Positions 1 through 5,455 of a stretch of DNA of 6,129 bases are shown piece by piece. The stretch comes from Alphaproteobacteria bacterium. Its GTDB lineage: Bacteria; Pseudomonadota; Alphaproteobacteria; UBA2136; JALTLI01. Under the pieces are notes generated by a model. The model ran no database searches. It saw nothing but the letters and a program-made list of their open reading frames with translations, and had not been told where the DNA came from. How positions within the stretch are numbered: position 1 is the stretch's first letter; each line of letters opens with the position of its first letter. The position numbers and the translations under genes were made by a program. The stretch is from NCBI GenBank assembly GCA_027005635.1, contig JALTLI010000067.1, positions 1 to 6,129 on the forward strand, given 5' to 3'.

Positions 1-156
1 AACATACAAAATAATACTAATAAAACAACAAATGAAGTTAAACTAAAATTACCAACTAATAAAGTTAAGTATGAAGCTCGCTCCTTCCCTGCATCAGAGG
101 AAGAAATTGTTGCTCATAGAGAATTTATTAAAGATATAGAAAACTCTATTTGGTAA
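1..156 (+). CDS. dnaQ: DNA polymerase III epsilon subunit (DnaQ), C-terminal end only
   Basis: This is the 3' end of a gene that begins before the window; frame 1 is open from the first base to a TAA at 154-156 and gives 51 residues. The last 26 residues, starting ARSFPASEEEIVAHREF and ending in IENSIW, match the typical end of bacterial DnaQ, where a short 'S/T-x-E-E-(I/L)-x-x-H-x-x-(F/L)' helix is followed by a terminal Leu-Trp or Ile-Trp. In the family this tail tethers the 3'-5' proofreading exonuclease to the PolIII alpha subunit. The preceding 25 residues are Asn/Thr/Lys-rich and look like the flexible linker between exonuclease domain and tail. The exonuclease motifs lie outside the window, so the call rests on the tail alone. 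The stop is only 2 bp from the stop of the convergent transporter gene, leaving no room for a separate terminator. Confidence 0.72.
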   Translation, partial: NIQNNTNKTTNEVKLKLPTNKVKYEARSFPASEEEIVAHREFIKDIENSIW

Positions 157-158
157 CT

Positions 159-1016
159 TTACATTAAAACCATAGGCAACATTGCTATATAACCAAAACA
201 ACCAAAGGCAAATTGATGTTTCCAATTACCCTCTTTCCATAATAAACTAGAAATAACCATCATAGTTGGCACACTAAGTGACATAACTAATACCGCCATT
301 GTTACTGGTACATAAGTTACAAGTATCATCATGATTGCTATTTCTGTTACTAACATAAAAGCACCTAATCTTAAATCATCCTTAGAAGTAAATAGTTTTT
401 TTATTTCACTAATATTTTTCAACTTAAAAACAGTAATAAGCATCATTGCGGAACTTACTGTTAGCATCATAATATACCAGTTTGTTTGGCTAATAACCGC
501 ATAATCTGCTGTTGATGGAATAATAGATAAACCTATCATTGCTAAAAAACTTAATTGATATTTACGTGATAATTCACTTATGTGTCCTTTGTAGGTAAAT
601 ATAATTCCTAAAATAACTAGCGCTACAACAGCTATCCATTGTGGCATAATAAGTACCTCACCCTGCATAGCATTTATAACAGCAACACCACCAATACTAA
701 CTTGCTTAGCATACGCACAACTTGAATTACTTTGGCTACGTAAATATTGCCCAATGTATCCAGCTAACCATAATCCTGCCCCCTTAGAAAAACCTATTAA
801 TAATAAATATGGTTTTTCAATAATTACAGGAATGGCTTCATGTAACATATTTCCATAAAATGGATAAAGTAAAACCACACCAATAAAATACCAAATAGAT
901 ATCATTGATGTTGTACTTAATGGATTAGATTTAACTGAACAATTCCTAAACATTAATGGACGCATATTTGCAATAGCAAACAATATAATTAGGCATATAA
1001 TTTGTAATTCTGACAT
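159..1016 (-). CDS. DMT/EamA-like ten-helix inner-membrane transporter
   Basis: The 285-residue product is almost wholly hydrophobic, with about ten predicted membrane helices near residues 3-18, 36-54, 70-90, 104-122, 126-142, 153-174, 179-197, 216-234, 236-260 and 266-285. Ten helices arranged as two five-helix halves, at a length near 285-300, is the drug/metabolite transporter (DMT) pattern. The segment VPVTMAVLVMSLSVPTMMVI followed by a helix end with Lys261-Glu262 resembles the end of the second EamA repeat, and residues 107-121 resemble the matching position in the first. The substrate cannot be predicted; family members export amino acids, metabolites or drugs. The ATG at 1014-1016 is preceded on the - strand by a purine-rich AGAGGG about 12-13 bases away, a distant Shine-Dalgarno. 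It is convergent with dnaQ and divergent from hrcA, and its start lies about 73 bp from the first CIRCE site. Confidence 0.7.
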   Translation of the reverse strand: MSELQIICLIILFAIANMRPLMFRNCSVKSNPLSTTSMISIWYFIGVVLLYPFYGNMLHEAIPVIIEKPYLLLIGFSKGAGLWLAGYIGQYLRSQSNSSCAYAKQVSIGGVAVINAMQGEVLIMPQWIAVVALVILGIIFTYKGHISELSRKYQLSFLAMIGLSIIPSTADYAVISQTNWYIMMLTVSSAMMLITVFKLKNISEIKKLFTSKDDLRLGAFMLVTEIAIMMILVTYVPVTMAVLVMSLSVPTMMVISSLLWKEGNWKHQFAFGCFGYIAMLPMVLM

Positions 1017-1052
1017 TTATTTAGTGTTCCCTCTTCTCTTGTAAAATCTTAT

Positions 1053-1081
1053 GCTAGCCCTTACAAATTTATAACTGACAA
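1053..1081 (-). promoter_or_regulatory. weak candidate promoter for the transporter gene
   Basis: On the - strand, TTGTCA (1081-1076) matches the sigma-70 -35 consensus at 5 of 6 bases. It is followed after about 19 bases by TAGCAT, which matches the -10 consensus at 4 of 6. The long spacer and poor -10 make this tentative. Its -35 box lies 8 bp from CIRCE-1, so HrcA bound there could also affect transcription in this direction. That effect is inferred only. Confidence 0.25.
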
Positions 1082-1105
1082 TAAAAAAATAGCACTCTTT
1101 TTAAT
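1075..1105 (+). promoter_or_regulatory. candidate upstream promoter for the hrcA operon (P1)
   Basis: CTGACA (1075-1080) matches the sigma-70 -35 consensus at 5 of 6, and TTTAAT (1100-1105) matches -10 at 5 of 6. The 19-bp spacer is longer than ideal. Transcription would start near 1112 and produce a leader of roughly 48 bases containing CIRCE-2. The -10 box lies inside CIRCE-1. Confidence 0.35.
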
Positions 1106-1115
1106 AGACTGCTAA
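1089..1115 (+). promoter_or_regulatory. CIRCE operator 1 (HrcA binding site), upstream copy
   Basis: The left half ATAGCACTC (1089-1097) and right half GACTGCTAA (1107-1115) are separated by exactly 9 bases. The CIRCE consensus is TTAGCACTC-N9-GAGTGCTAA, so each half has one mismatch and the total is 16 of 18. The CIRCE element is the DNA target of the HrcA repressor, and hrcA is the next gene. A candidate promoter (-35 CTGACA at 1075-1080, -10 TTTAAT at 1100-1105) places its -10 inside the 9-base spacer, where bound repressor would block RNA polymerase. Confidence 0.82.
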
Positions 1116-1148
1116 AAAAAGCTTGGCAATCACACCTAAAGAGTGCTA
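1090..1148. repeat. long inverted repeat formed by the outer halves of the two CIRCE sites
   Basis: TAGCACTCTTT (1090-1100) and AAAGAGTGCTA (1138-1148) are perfect 11-bp inverted copies separated by 37 bp. The match extends 3 bp beyond the CIRCE half-site on the inner side of each arm. It can be read simply as the two best half-sites of neighbouring operators, or as a stem in any RNA started upstream of 1090. Confidence 0.75.
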
Positions 1149-1149
1149 A
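1123..1149 (+). promoter_or_regulatory. CIRCE operator 2 (HrcA binding site), promoter-proximal copy
   Basis: The right half GAGTGCTAA (1141-1149) is a perfect CIRCE half-site. The left half TTGGCAATC (1123-1131) matches TTAGCACTC at 7 of 9, and the spacer is again exactly 9 bases, giving 16 of 18. It starts 7 bp after CIRCE-1, with centres 34 bp apart. The first six bases of the degenerate left half, TTGGCA, also form a 5-of-6 match to a sigma-70 -35 box, which may explain its divergence from the operator consensus. Confidence 0.8.
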
Positions 1150-1152
1150 TAT
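1123..1152 (+). promoter_or_regulatory. candidate proximal promoter for the hrcA operon (P2), overlapping CIRCE-2
   Basis: TTGGCA (1123-1128) matches the -35 consensus at 5 of 6. TAATAT (1147-1152) is a 4-of-6 match to -10, with an 18-bp spacer. The start point would fall near 1159, one base before the hrcA ATG, giving a leaderless or nearly leaderless message. The overlapping CTTGGC at 1122-1127 also resembles the CTTG core of an RpoH (sigma-32) -35 box, so a heat-shock sigma factor is an alternative. CIRCE-2 covers both boxes. Confidence 0.45.
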
Positions 1153-1159
1153 ACTTTTT

Positions 1160-2212
1160 ATGGAAAATGAACTAAACAAACGCGCAGAAAATATATTGGA
1201 AAGTGTAGTAGATATCTACACATCAACAGGTTCACCTGTTGGTTCTAAGGCTTTGTCTCAAATCAATAAAAGTGAAACTTTGTCTCCGGCTACAATCCGC
1301 AATGTTATGGCAGATCTAGAAGAAAAAGGCTACTTAACTAGCCCTCATACATCTGCAGGAAGAGTTCCAACTGAAGATGGTTTTAGGTACTACGCAAACA
1401 GTTTAGTTGAAATTGGTAATTTAAAATCTAACATAAAAAAAGAGCTCGACGCATCAATTAAAGATGGCATTGATTTTGATGTTATTGTAAATGATATTTC
1501 ACAAAAAATAAGTCAGTTTACTTCTTGTGCTGGTTTGGTTTCTTCTCCTCAAAATGATTCTGACCCACTAGAAACAATAGAATTTATTCGATTAAGCAAT
1601 GATAGAGTTGTTGCTGTAATGGTTACAAAATCTGGTAAAATTGAAAATAGAATAATAAATGTACCAAATAAAATTGATGCAAAAACTTTAAACCAATCAT
1701 CTAAATATTTAACTGATATTATAGGTGGGCATACTCTACCAGATGCAAGAGTTGCAATGATGGAAGAACTAACAGAAAAACGTTGTGAAGTTGATACTTT
1801 AATGAACAACATGATAAACGTTGCAGAAACATGGAGCGAACCAGCTTTAAGTGATAGTGCATTAGTTGTTTCTGGTAGTCAAAATTTATTTCAATATCCA
1901 GAATTGGTTCGTGACCAATTAAAAGATTTATTTAATGTATTTGAAGAAAAACGTCTTCTTATGGCTCTACTTAATGAAGTAAGCAAGGGTACAGGTGTCC
2001 AAATATTTATTGGAAGTGATAGTAAAATAGGTGAAGTTAAAGATTGCGCTTTAATAACCTCTAACTACGGAACTAAAGACAGAGAAACTATTGGTACACT
2101 AGGGGTTATAGGCCCAATGCGTATGAATTATAAACGTGCAATTAATATTATTGATTATACATCTAAATTATTAAGTGAAGCACTAGAAAAACAAAAAGAG
2201 GAAAATAAATAA
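1160..2212 (+). CDS. hrcA: heat-inducible transcription repressor HrcA
   Basis: HrcA is a dimeric cytoplasmic repressor that binds CIRCE operators and controls chaperone operons; its activity depends on folding status. The 350-residue product has the usual family length. The N-terminal winged-helix domain occupies about residues 5-75 and includes TGSPVGSKAL (23-32), SPATIRNVMADLEEKGYL (42-59) and the signature PHTSAGRVPT (62-71). The C-terminal dimerization domain ends with the characteristic VQIFIGSDSKIGEV and GTLGVIGPMRMNY stretches. No in-frame ATG, GTG or TTG lies between here and the upstream operator region, so 1160 is the chosen start, and the family alignment supports it. No Shine-Dalgarno sequence is visible within 15 bases upstream, which fits leaderless translation. 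Two CIRCE sites immediately upstream indicate autoregulation. Its stop overlaps the grpE start by one base (TAATG). Confidence 0.95.
   Translation: MENELNKRAENILESVVDIYTSTGSPVGSKALSQINKSETLSPATIRNVMADLEEKGYLTSPHTSAGRVPTEDGFRYYANSLVEIGNLKSNIKKELDASIKDGIDFDVIVNDISQKISQFTSCAGLVSSPQNDSDPLETIEFIRLSNDRVVAVMVTKSGKIENRIINVPNKIDAKTLNQSSKYLTDIIGGHTLPDARVAMMEELTEKRCEVDTLMNNMINVAETWSEPALSDSALVVSGSQNLFQYPELVRDQLKDLFNVFEEKRLLMALLNEVSKGTGVQIFIGSDSKIGEVKDCALITSNYGTKDRETIGTLGVIGPMRMNYKRAINIIDYTSKLLSEALEKQKEENK
2197..2202 (+). promoter_or_regulatory. ribosome binding site of grpE
   Basis: AGAGGA lies inside the last codons of hrcA, 9 bases before the grpE ATG. Together with the one-base stop/start overlap it supports translational coupling and fixes the grpE start at 2212. 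Confidence 0.7.
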
Positions 2213-2796
2213 TGAGTAATACAAATAAAGAAACTCTTAATGGAAATGAAGATCCTAAAATACTAAAAGAAGAGTTAGTAGAAGCACATGAGCATGAACA
2301 TGATTTAGAAGAAGAAATAGAGGAATGTGATAATGTTATTATAGATTTAGAAACAGAGCGTGATGAGTGGAAGGATAAAACTTATCGTTTAGCTGCCGAA
2401 ATTGAAAACCTAAAAAAACGTTCTAAAAAAGAAGTTGATGATGCACGTAAATATGCAATTTCAAATATTGCAAAGGAACTAGTTGAGGTAAGAGATAACC
2501 TAGATAGAGCCTTAACAATAATGAAGAAAAGTGATGAAGTCTCAACTGAAGATGCCATCAAATCAATGCTTGAAGGTATCCAAATGGTTGAAAAACAAAT
2601 TGCTACATCATGCGATAAACTTAAAATTATAAAAATTAAAAGCATGGGAGAAAAAGCTAACCCAGAATTACACCAAGTAATGATGGAAATAGAAGATAAA
2701 AAAGCAGAAAGTGGAACAATAGTTCAAGAAATGCAGGCAGGCTATATGATTGGTGAAAGATTACTTCGTCCAGCATTAGTTGCAACTGCAAAATAA
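2212..2796 (+). CDS. grpE: nucleotide exchange factor GrpE, DnaK co-chaperone
   Basis: GrpE is a cytoplasmic homodimer that opens the DnaK nucleotide-binding cleft and releases ADP, driving the chaperone cycle. The 194-residue length is normal for the family. Residues 1-35 are acidic, with a His/Glu run near 26-31 (AHEHEH). Residues 35-100 form the long paired alpha-helix, including YRLAAEIENLKKRSKKE (58-74) and the DNLDRAL segment (95-101). The C-terminal beta domain that contacts DnaK carries NPELHQVMMEIEDK (150-163) and GYMIGERLLRPALV (177-190), which correspond to the GrpE signature. The gene follows hrcA with a one-base overlap and precedes dnaK by 57 bp, so the exchange factor and its chaperone are likely made from one transcript under HrcA control. 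Nothing about the sequence suggests damage. Confidence 0.95.
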   Translation: MSNTNKETLNGNEDPKILKEELVEAHEHEHDLEEEIEECDNVIIDLETERDEWKDKTYRLAAEIENLKKRSKKEVDDARKYAISNIAKELVEVRDNLDRALTIMKKSDEVSTEDAIKSMLEGIQMVEKQIATSCDKLKIIKIKSMGEKANPELHQVMMEIEDKKAESGTIVQEMQAGYMIGERLLRPALVATAK

Positions 2797-2840
2797 AAAC
2801 TAACTAATAGTAACAAATTAAATAAATTAAATTAAAATAT

Positions 2841-2845
2841 AAGGA
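2841..2845 (+). promoter_or_regulatory. ribosome binding site of dnaK
   Basis: AAGGA sits 8 bases before the dnaK ATG and is the clearest Shine-Dalgarno in the window. The rest of the 57-bp grpE-dnaK gap is AT-rich, with no hairpin and no convincing promoter, consistent with read-through from hrcA-grpE. Confidence 0.75.
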
Positions 2846-2853
2846 TAAATAAA

Positions 2854-4809
2854 ATGGGAAAAGTAATAGGAATTGACTTAGGAACAACAAATAGCTGTGT
2901 TGCAATAATGGATGGTGACACACCAAAAGTTATTGAAAATTCAGAAGGTATGCGCACAACCCCTTCTATCGTTGGTTTTACTAAAGACGGTGAAAAATTA
3001 GTTGGTATGTCAGCTCGTCGTCAGGCTGTAACAAACTCTGAAAATACATTGTTTGCAATTAAACGTTTAATTGGTAGAAGAATGACTGATGAAACAGTTA
3101 AAAAAGATAAAAACATGGTGCCATATAAAATCGTTAAAGGTGGTAACGGAGACGCATGGGTAGAAGCACAAGGTAAAAAATATGCACCTTCAGAAATAAG
3201 TGCAATTATTCTTCAAAAAATGAAAAAAACTGCCGAAGATTACCTAGGAGAAGATGTAACAGATGCAGTTATTACTGTACCTGCTTACTTTAACGATGCT
3301 CAACGTCAAGCAACAAAAGATGCTGGTAAAATTGCTGGCTTAAATGTTCTACGTTTAGTTAATGAACCTACAGCGGCTGCTCTTGCCTATGGATTAAGTG
3401 AAACTGGTGATGACAATAAAAATATTGTAGTTTATGATTTAGGTGGTGGTACATTTGATGTATCTATTTTAGAAATTGGTGATGGTGTTGTTGAAGTTAA
3501 AGCTACAAATGGTGATACATTCCTTGGTGGTGAAGATTTTGACCAAAAAATCATTGAACATTTAATTGCTGAATTTAAAAAAGATAACGGCATAGATTTA
3601 AGCAAAGATAAAATGGCTCTTCAACGCTTGAAAGATGAAGCAGAGAAAGCTAAAAAAGAACTTAGCTCTTCTCAATCAATAGATATTAGTTGTCCATTTA
3701 TTACTATGGATGAAAATGGACCTAAACACTTGCAGATAACTTTAACTCGTGCAAAACTTGAAAGCTTAGTTAGCAATTTAGTAGAACGCACATTAGAACC
3801 TTGCAAACTTGCAATGAAAGATGCTGGTATTTCTGTTAGTGAAATTGATGAAGTTATACTTGTTGGTGGGCAAACTCGTATGCCTAAAGTACAAGAAACT
3901 GTTGAAAAATTCTTTGGTAAAGCACCAAATAAAGGTGTTAACCCAGATGAAGTTGTAGCTATTGGTGCCGCAACACAAGCAGGTATTTTACAAGGTGATG
4001 TTAAAGATGTTCTTTTACTAGATGTTACACCACTTTCATTAGGTATTGAAACTTTAGGTGGAGTATTTAATGCGTTAATTGAACGTAATACTACTATTCC
4101 AACTAAAAAATCACAGATTTACTCAACAGCAGAAGATAACCAAGGTGCTGTAACTATCCGTGTATTCCAAGGTGAACGTCCTATGGCAGCAGACAACAAA
4201 CTACTTGGTCAGTTTGATTTATCAGATATACCTCCTGCTCCTCGTGGTGTGCCTCAAATTGAAGTAACATTTGATATTGATGCTAACGGTATTGTTAATG
4301 TTTCTGCAAAAGATAAAGGCACAGGCAAAGAACAAAAAATACAAATTAAAGCATCTGGTGGTTTAAGTGATGAAGATGTAGAAAGAATGGTTAAAGAAGC
4401 AGAAGAAAATGCTGATGCTGATAAAGAGCGTAAAGAAGCTATTGAAGCACGTAATAATGCTGAAAGCATGATGCATTCAACTGAAAAAAGCTTGAAAGAA
4501 CACGGTGATAAAATTGAAGATGCTGATAAAACAGCTATTGAAGATGCTATTGCTGAAGTTAAAACAACCTTAGATGATGAAAATGCTTCTGCTGAAGATC
4601 TAAAATCTAAAGCTGACGCTCTTATGGAAGCATCAATGAAACTTGGTGAAGCTATTTACAAAGCAGAACAAGAAAATCAAGCAACTGAAGAAGCTAATTC
4701 AACAACTACAGAAACAGCAGATGCTAAAGATGATGATGTTGTAGATGCTGATTTTGAAGATGTTTCTGAAGATAATAAAAATGAAGGAGATGACAAAAAA
4801 TCTGCCTAA
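2854..4809 (+). CDS. dnaK: chaperone protein DnaK (Hsp70)
   Basis: DnaK is the ATP-driven Hsp70 that binds exposed hydrophobic segments of unfolded proteins and cycles with a J-protein and GrpE. The 651-residue product is full length. The ATPase domain (about 1-384) shows IGIDLGTTNSCVA (5-17), the proline-containing ITVPAYFNDAQRQAT segment, VYDLGGGTFDVSI (193-205) and VILVGGQTRMP (334-344). The conserved interdomain linker DVLLLD is at 385-390. It is followed by the beta-sandwich substrate domain beginning VTPLSLGIETLGG, then a helical lid. The C-terminus has the conserved DDDVVDADFEDV motif (626-637) plus a 14-residue charged tail. The sequence style is alphaproteobacterial. It is the last gene of the hrcA-grpE-dnaK unit; no dnaJ follows within the window, which is unusual because dnaK and dnaJ are commonly adjacent. 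Cys15 is the conserved family cysteine; Cys280 is an additional one. Confidence 0.98.
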   Translation: MGKVIGIDLGTTNSCVAIMDGDTPKVIENSEGMRTTPSIVGFTKDGEKLVGMSARRQAVTNSENTLFAIKRLIGRRMTDETVKKDKNMVPYKIVKGGNGDAWVEAQGKKYAPSEISAIILQKMKKTAEDYLGEDVTDAVITVPAYFNDAQRQATKDAGKIAGLNVLRLVNEPTAAALAYGLSETGDDNKNIVVYDLGGGTFDVSILEIGDGVVEVKATNGDTFLGGEDFDQKIIEHLIAEFKKDNGIDLSKDKMALQRLKDEAEKAKKELSSSQSIDISCPFITMDENGPKHLQITLTRAKLESLVSNLVERTLEPCKLAMKDAGISVSEIDEVILVGGQTRMPKVQETVEKFFGKAPNKGVNPDEVVAIGAATQAGILQGDVKDVLLLDVTPLSLGIETLGGVFNALIERNTTIPTKKSQIYSTAEDNQGAVTIRVFQGERPMAADNKLLGQFDLSDIPPAPRGVPQIEVTFDIDANGIVNVSAKDKGTGKEQKIQIKASGGLSDEDVERMVKEAEENADADKERKEAIEARNNAESMMHSTEKSLKEHGDKIEDADKTAIEDAIAEVKTTLDDENASAEDLKSKADALMEASMKLGEAIYKAEQENQATEEANSTTTETADAKDDDVVDADFEDVSEDNKNEGDDKKSA

Positions 4810-4827
4810 CTACTTGTATAAGTAAAA

Positions 4828-4850
4828 TTAGTTACTATTATAGTAATTAA
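4828..4850. repeat. AT-rich hairpin after dnaK
   Basis: TTAGTTACTA (4828-4837) and TAGTAATTAA (4841-4850) pair over ten positions, one of them a G-U wobble, around a 3-base loop. It begins 18 bases after the dnaK stop. It could contribute to transcription termination or protect the 3' end of the message, but no T-run follows, so it is not called a terminator. Confidence 0.5.
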
Positions 4851-4853
4851 ACC

Positions 4854-4882
4854 TTGTATACCAACCATACAGTGTGTATACT
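4854..4882 (+). promoter_or_regulatory. candidate promoter for the secreted repeat protein and HAD genes
   Basis: TTGTAT (4854-4859) matches the -35 consensus at 3 of 6. TATACT (4877-4882) matches -10 at 5 of 6, with an ideal 17-bp spacer. The predicted start near 4889 falls inside the right arm of the palindrome. The -35 box is weak, so the promoter may need an activator or may not be real. Confidence 0.35.
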
Positions 4883-4896
4883 GCTTGGTTGGTATA
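4857..4896. repeat. large palindrome upstream of the secreted repeat protein; possible operator or hairpin
   Basis: TATACCAACCA (4857-4867) and TGGTTGGTATA (4886-4896) are perfect 11-bp inverted repeats around an 18-base centre. The centre contains a second nested pair, CAGT (4870-4873) with ACTG (4880-4883). The arms flank the TATACT box of a candidate promoter, which suits a repressor operator. As RNA it would fold into a strong stem, but the following sequence is not T-rich, which argues against an ordinary intrinsic terminator. The octamer CTTGTATA occurs both at 4813-4820 and at 4853-4860, the second copy overlapping the left arm. Confidence 0.65.
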
Positions 4897-4925
4897 TAGG
4901 GTAATTTATTAGAAAGAGACAGGAA

Positions 4926-5423
4926 ATGAAAAAAATATTATTTATTATGTTGAGTGTAATTATTACATTACAGCCATCTCTATCTTTTTCTAGCAATTAT
5001 TATTCTAATAATAGTGGTGGAAGTATTTACAGAAATAGCTCTAGTGGAAGTATTTATAGAAATACAACTAATCGCAGTATTTATAATAACAGGACAACTA
5101 CTCCTATTTTTAGAAGAACATCTACAAGACCTCTTTTTAGAGGAATAACAAGACCTAGACCTCTTTTTAGAGGAATAACAAGACCTCTTTTTAGAAGTAG
5201 TGGTAGCAGAAGATTATTTAACTACAGTTCATCAAGAGGCTCTTCAAGAAACAATAATTATAAAAGACCAGGGACAGGATACTACCATAATCCCTACCCT
5301 TCTAGCCCAACAAATGCACAACTAAAAAAATTAGCTAATGCTATTTATGATGAAAATTTAAGAAGAAATGTAAAAGCGCCAACTGGTAATTATCCGCGTC
5401 GTGCTTATATGCAAAATAAATAA
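4926..5423 (+). CDS. small secreted, very basic nonapeptide-repeat protein, function unknown
   Basis: I do not recognise this 165-residue protein. Residues 1-22 form a signal peptide: Lys2-Lys3, a hydrophobic core ILFIMLSVIITL, then a small-residue region (SLSFS). The mature part has 27 or more Lys/Arg and only one Asp and one Glu, and no Cys. Residues 30-100 are built from a repeat with consensus (S/P)-(I/L)-(Y/F)-R-(N/G). The Ile/Leu falls at 34, 43, 52, 61, 70, 80, 89 and 97, so the period is nine residues, with one ten-residue step. Residues 101-128 are Ser/Asn/Tyr/Pro-rich, and 129-165 look more like a short ordered tail. The start is chosen for its Lys-Lys n-region; AAAGAG (4913-4918) is a weak ribosome site 7 bases upstream. 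It lies 32 bp before the HAD gene and may share its transcript. Location is likely periplasmic or surface, inferred from the signal peptide. Confidence 0.7.
   Translation: MKKILFIMLSVIITLQPSLSFSSNYYSNNSGGSIYRNSSSGSIYRNTTNRSIYNNRTTTPIFRRTSTRPLFRGITRPRPLFRGITRPLFRSSGSRRLFNYSSSRGSSRNNNYKRPGTGYYHNPYPSSPTNAQLKKLANAIYDENLRRNVKAPTGNYPRRAYMQNK
5127..5186 (+). repeat. exact 30-bp tandem duplication within the repeat gene
   Basis: Bases 5127-5156 and 5157-5186 are identical 30-bp units. They are in frame and each encodes RPLFRGITRP. A third, partial match (AGACCTCTTTTTAGAAG, 5181-5197) follows with one mismatch. The perfect identity, including codon choice, shows a recent duplication. It accounts for the single ten-residue step in the otherwise nine-residue repeat pattern. 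Confidence 0.9.
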
Positions 5424-5455
5424 CTAAAAAAACAACAAATAAAAAGAATAATATT

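Noticed and set aside
1090..1148. A single CIRCE element with an expanded 43-base spacer.
   Set aside because: The spacer holds two further half-sites at exactly the canonical N9 distance, so two normal-spaced elements explain the sequence better. The spacing of one expanded site would not fit the known HrcA operator geometry.
1150..1155. TATACT as the -10 box of the hrcA promoter.
   Set aside because: It is a better hexamer than TAATAT, but the start point would fall after the first base of the ATG and the spacer to TTGGCA would be 21 bp.
1549..1812. Short - strand open frame inside hrcA, with similar ones inside grpE (2382-2645) and dnaK (3793-3978, 4254-4469).
   Set aside because: All lie opposite strongly conserved chaperone genes, have no ribosome site of note and encode no recognisable protein.
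4857..4896. Intrinsic terminator of dnaK.
   Set aside because: The stem is strong but is followed by TATAGGGTAATT and not by a T-run, and it overlaps promoter-like boxes. It is listed as an inverted repeat instead.
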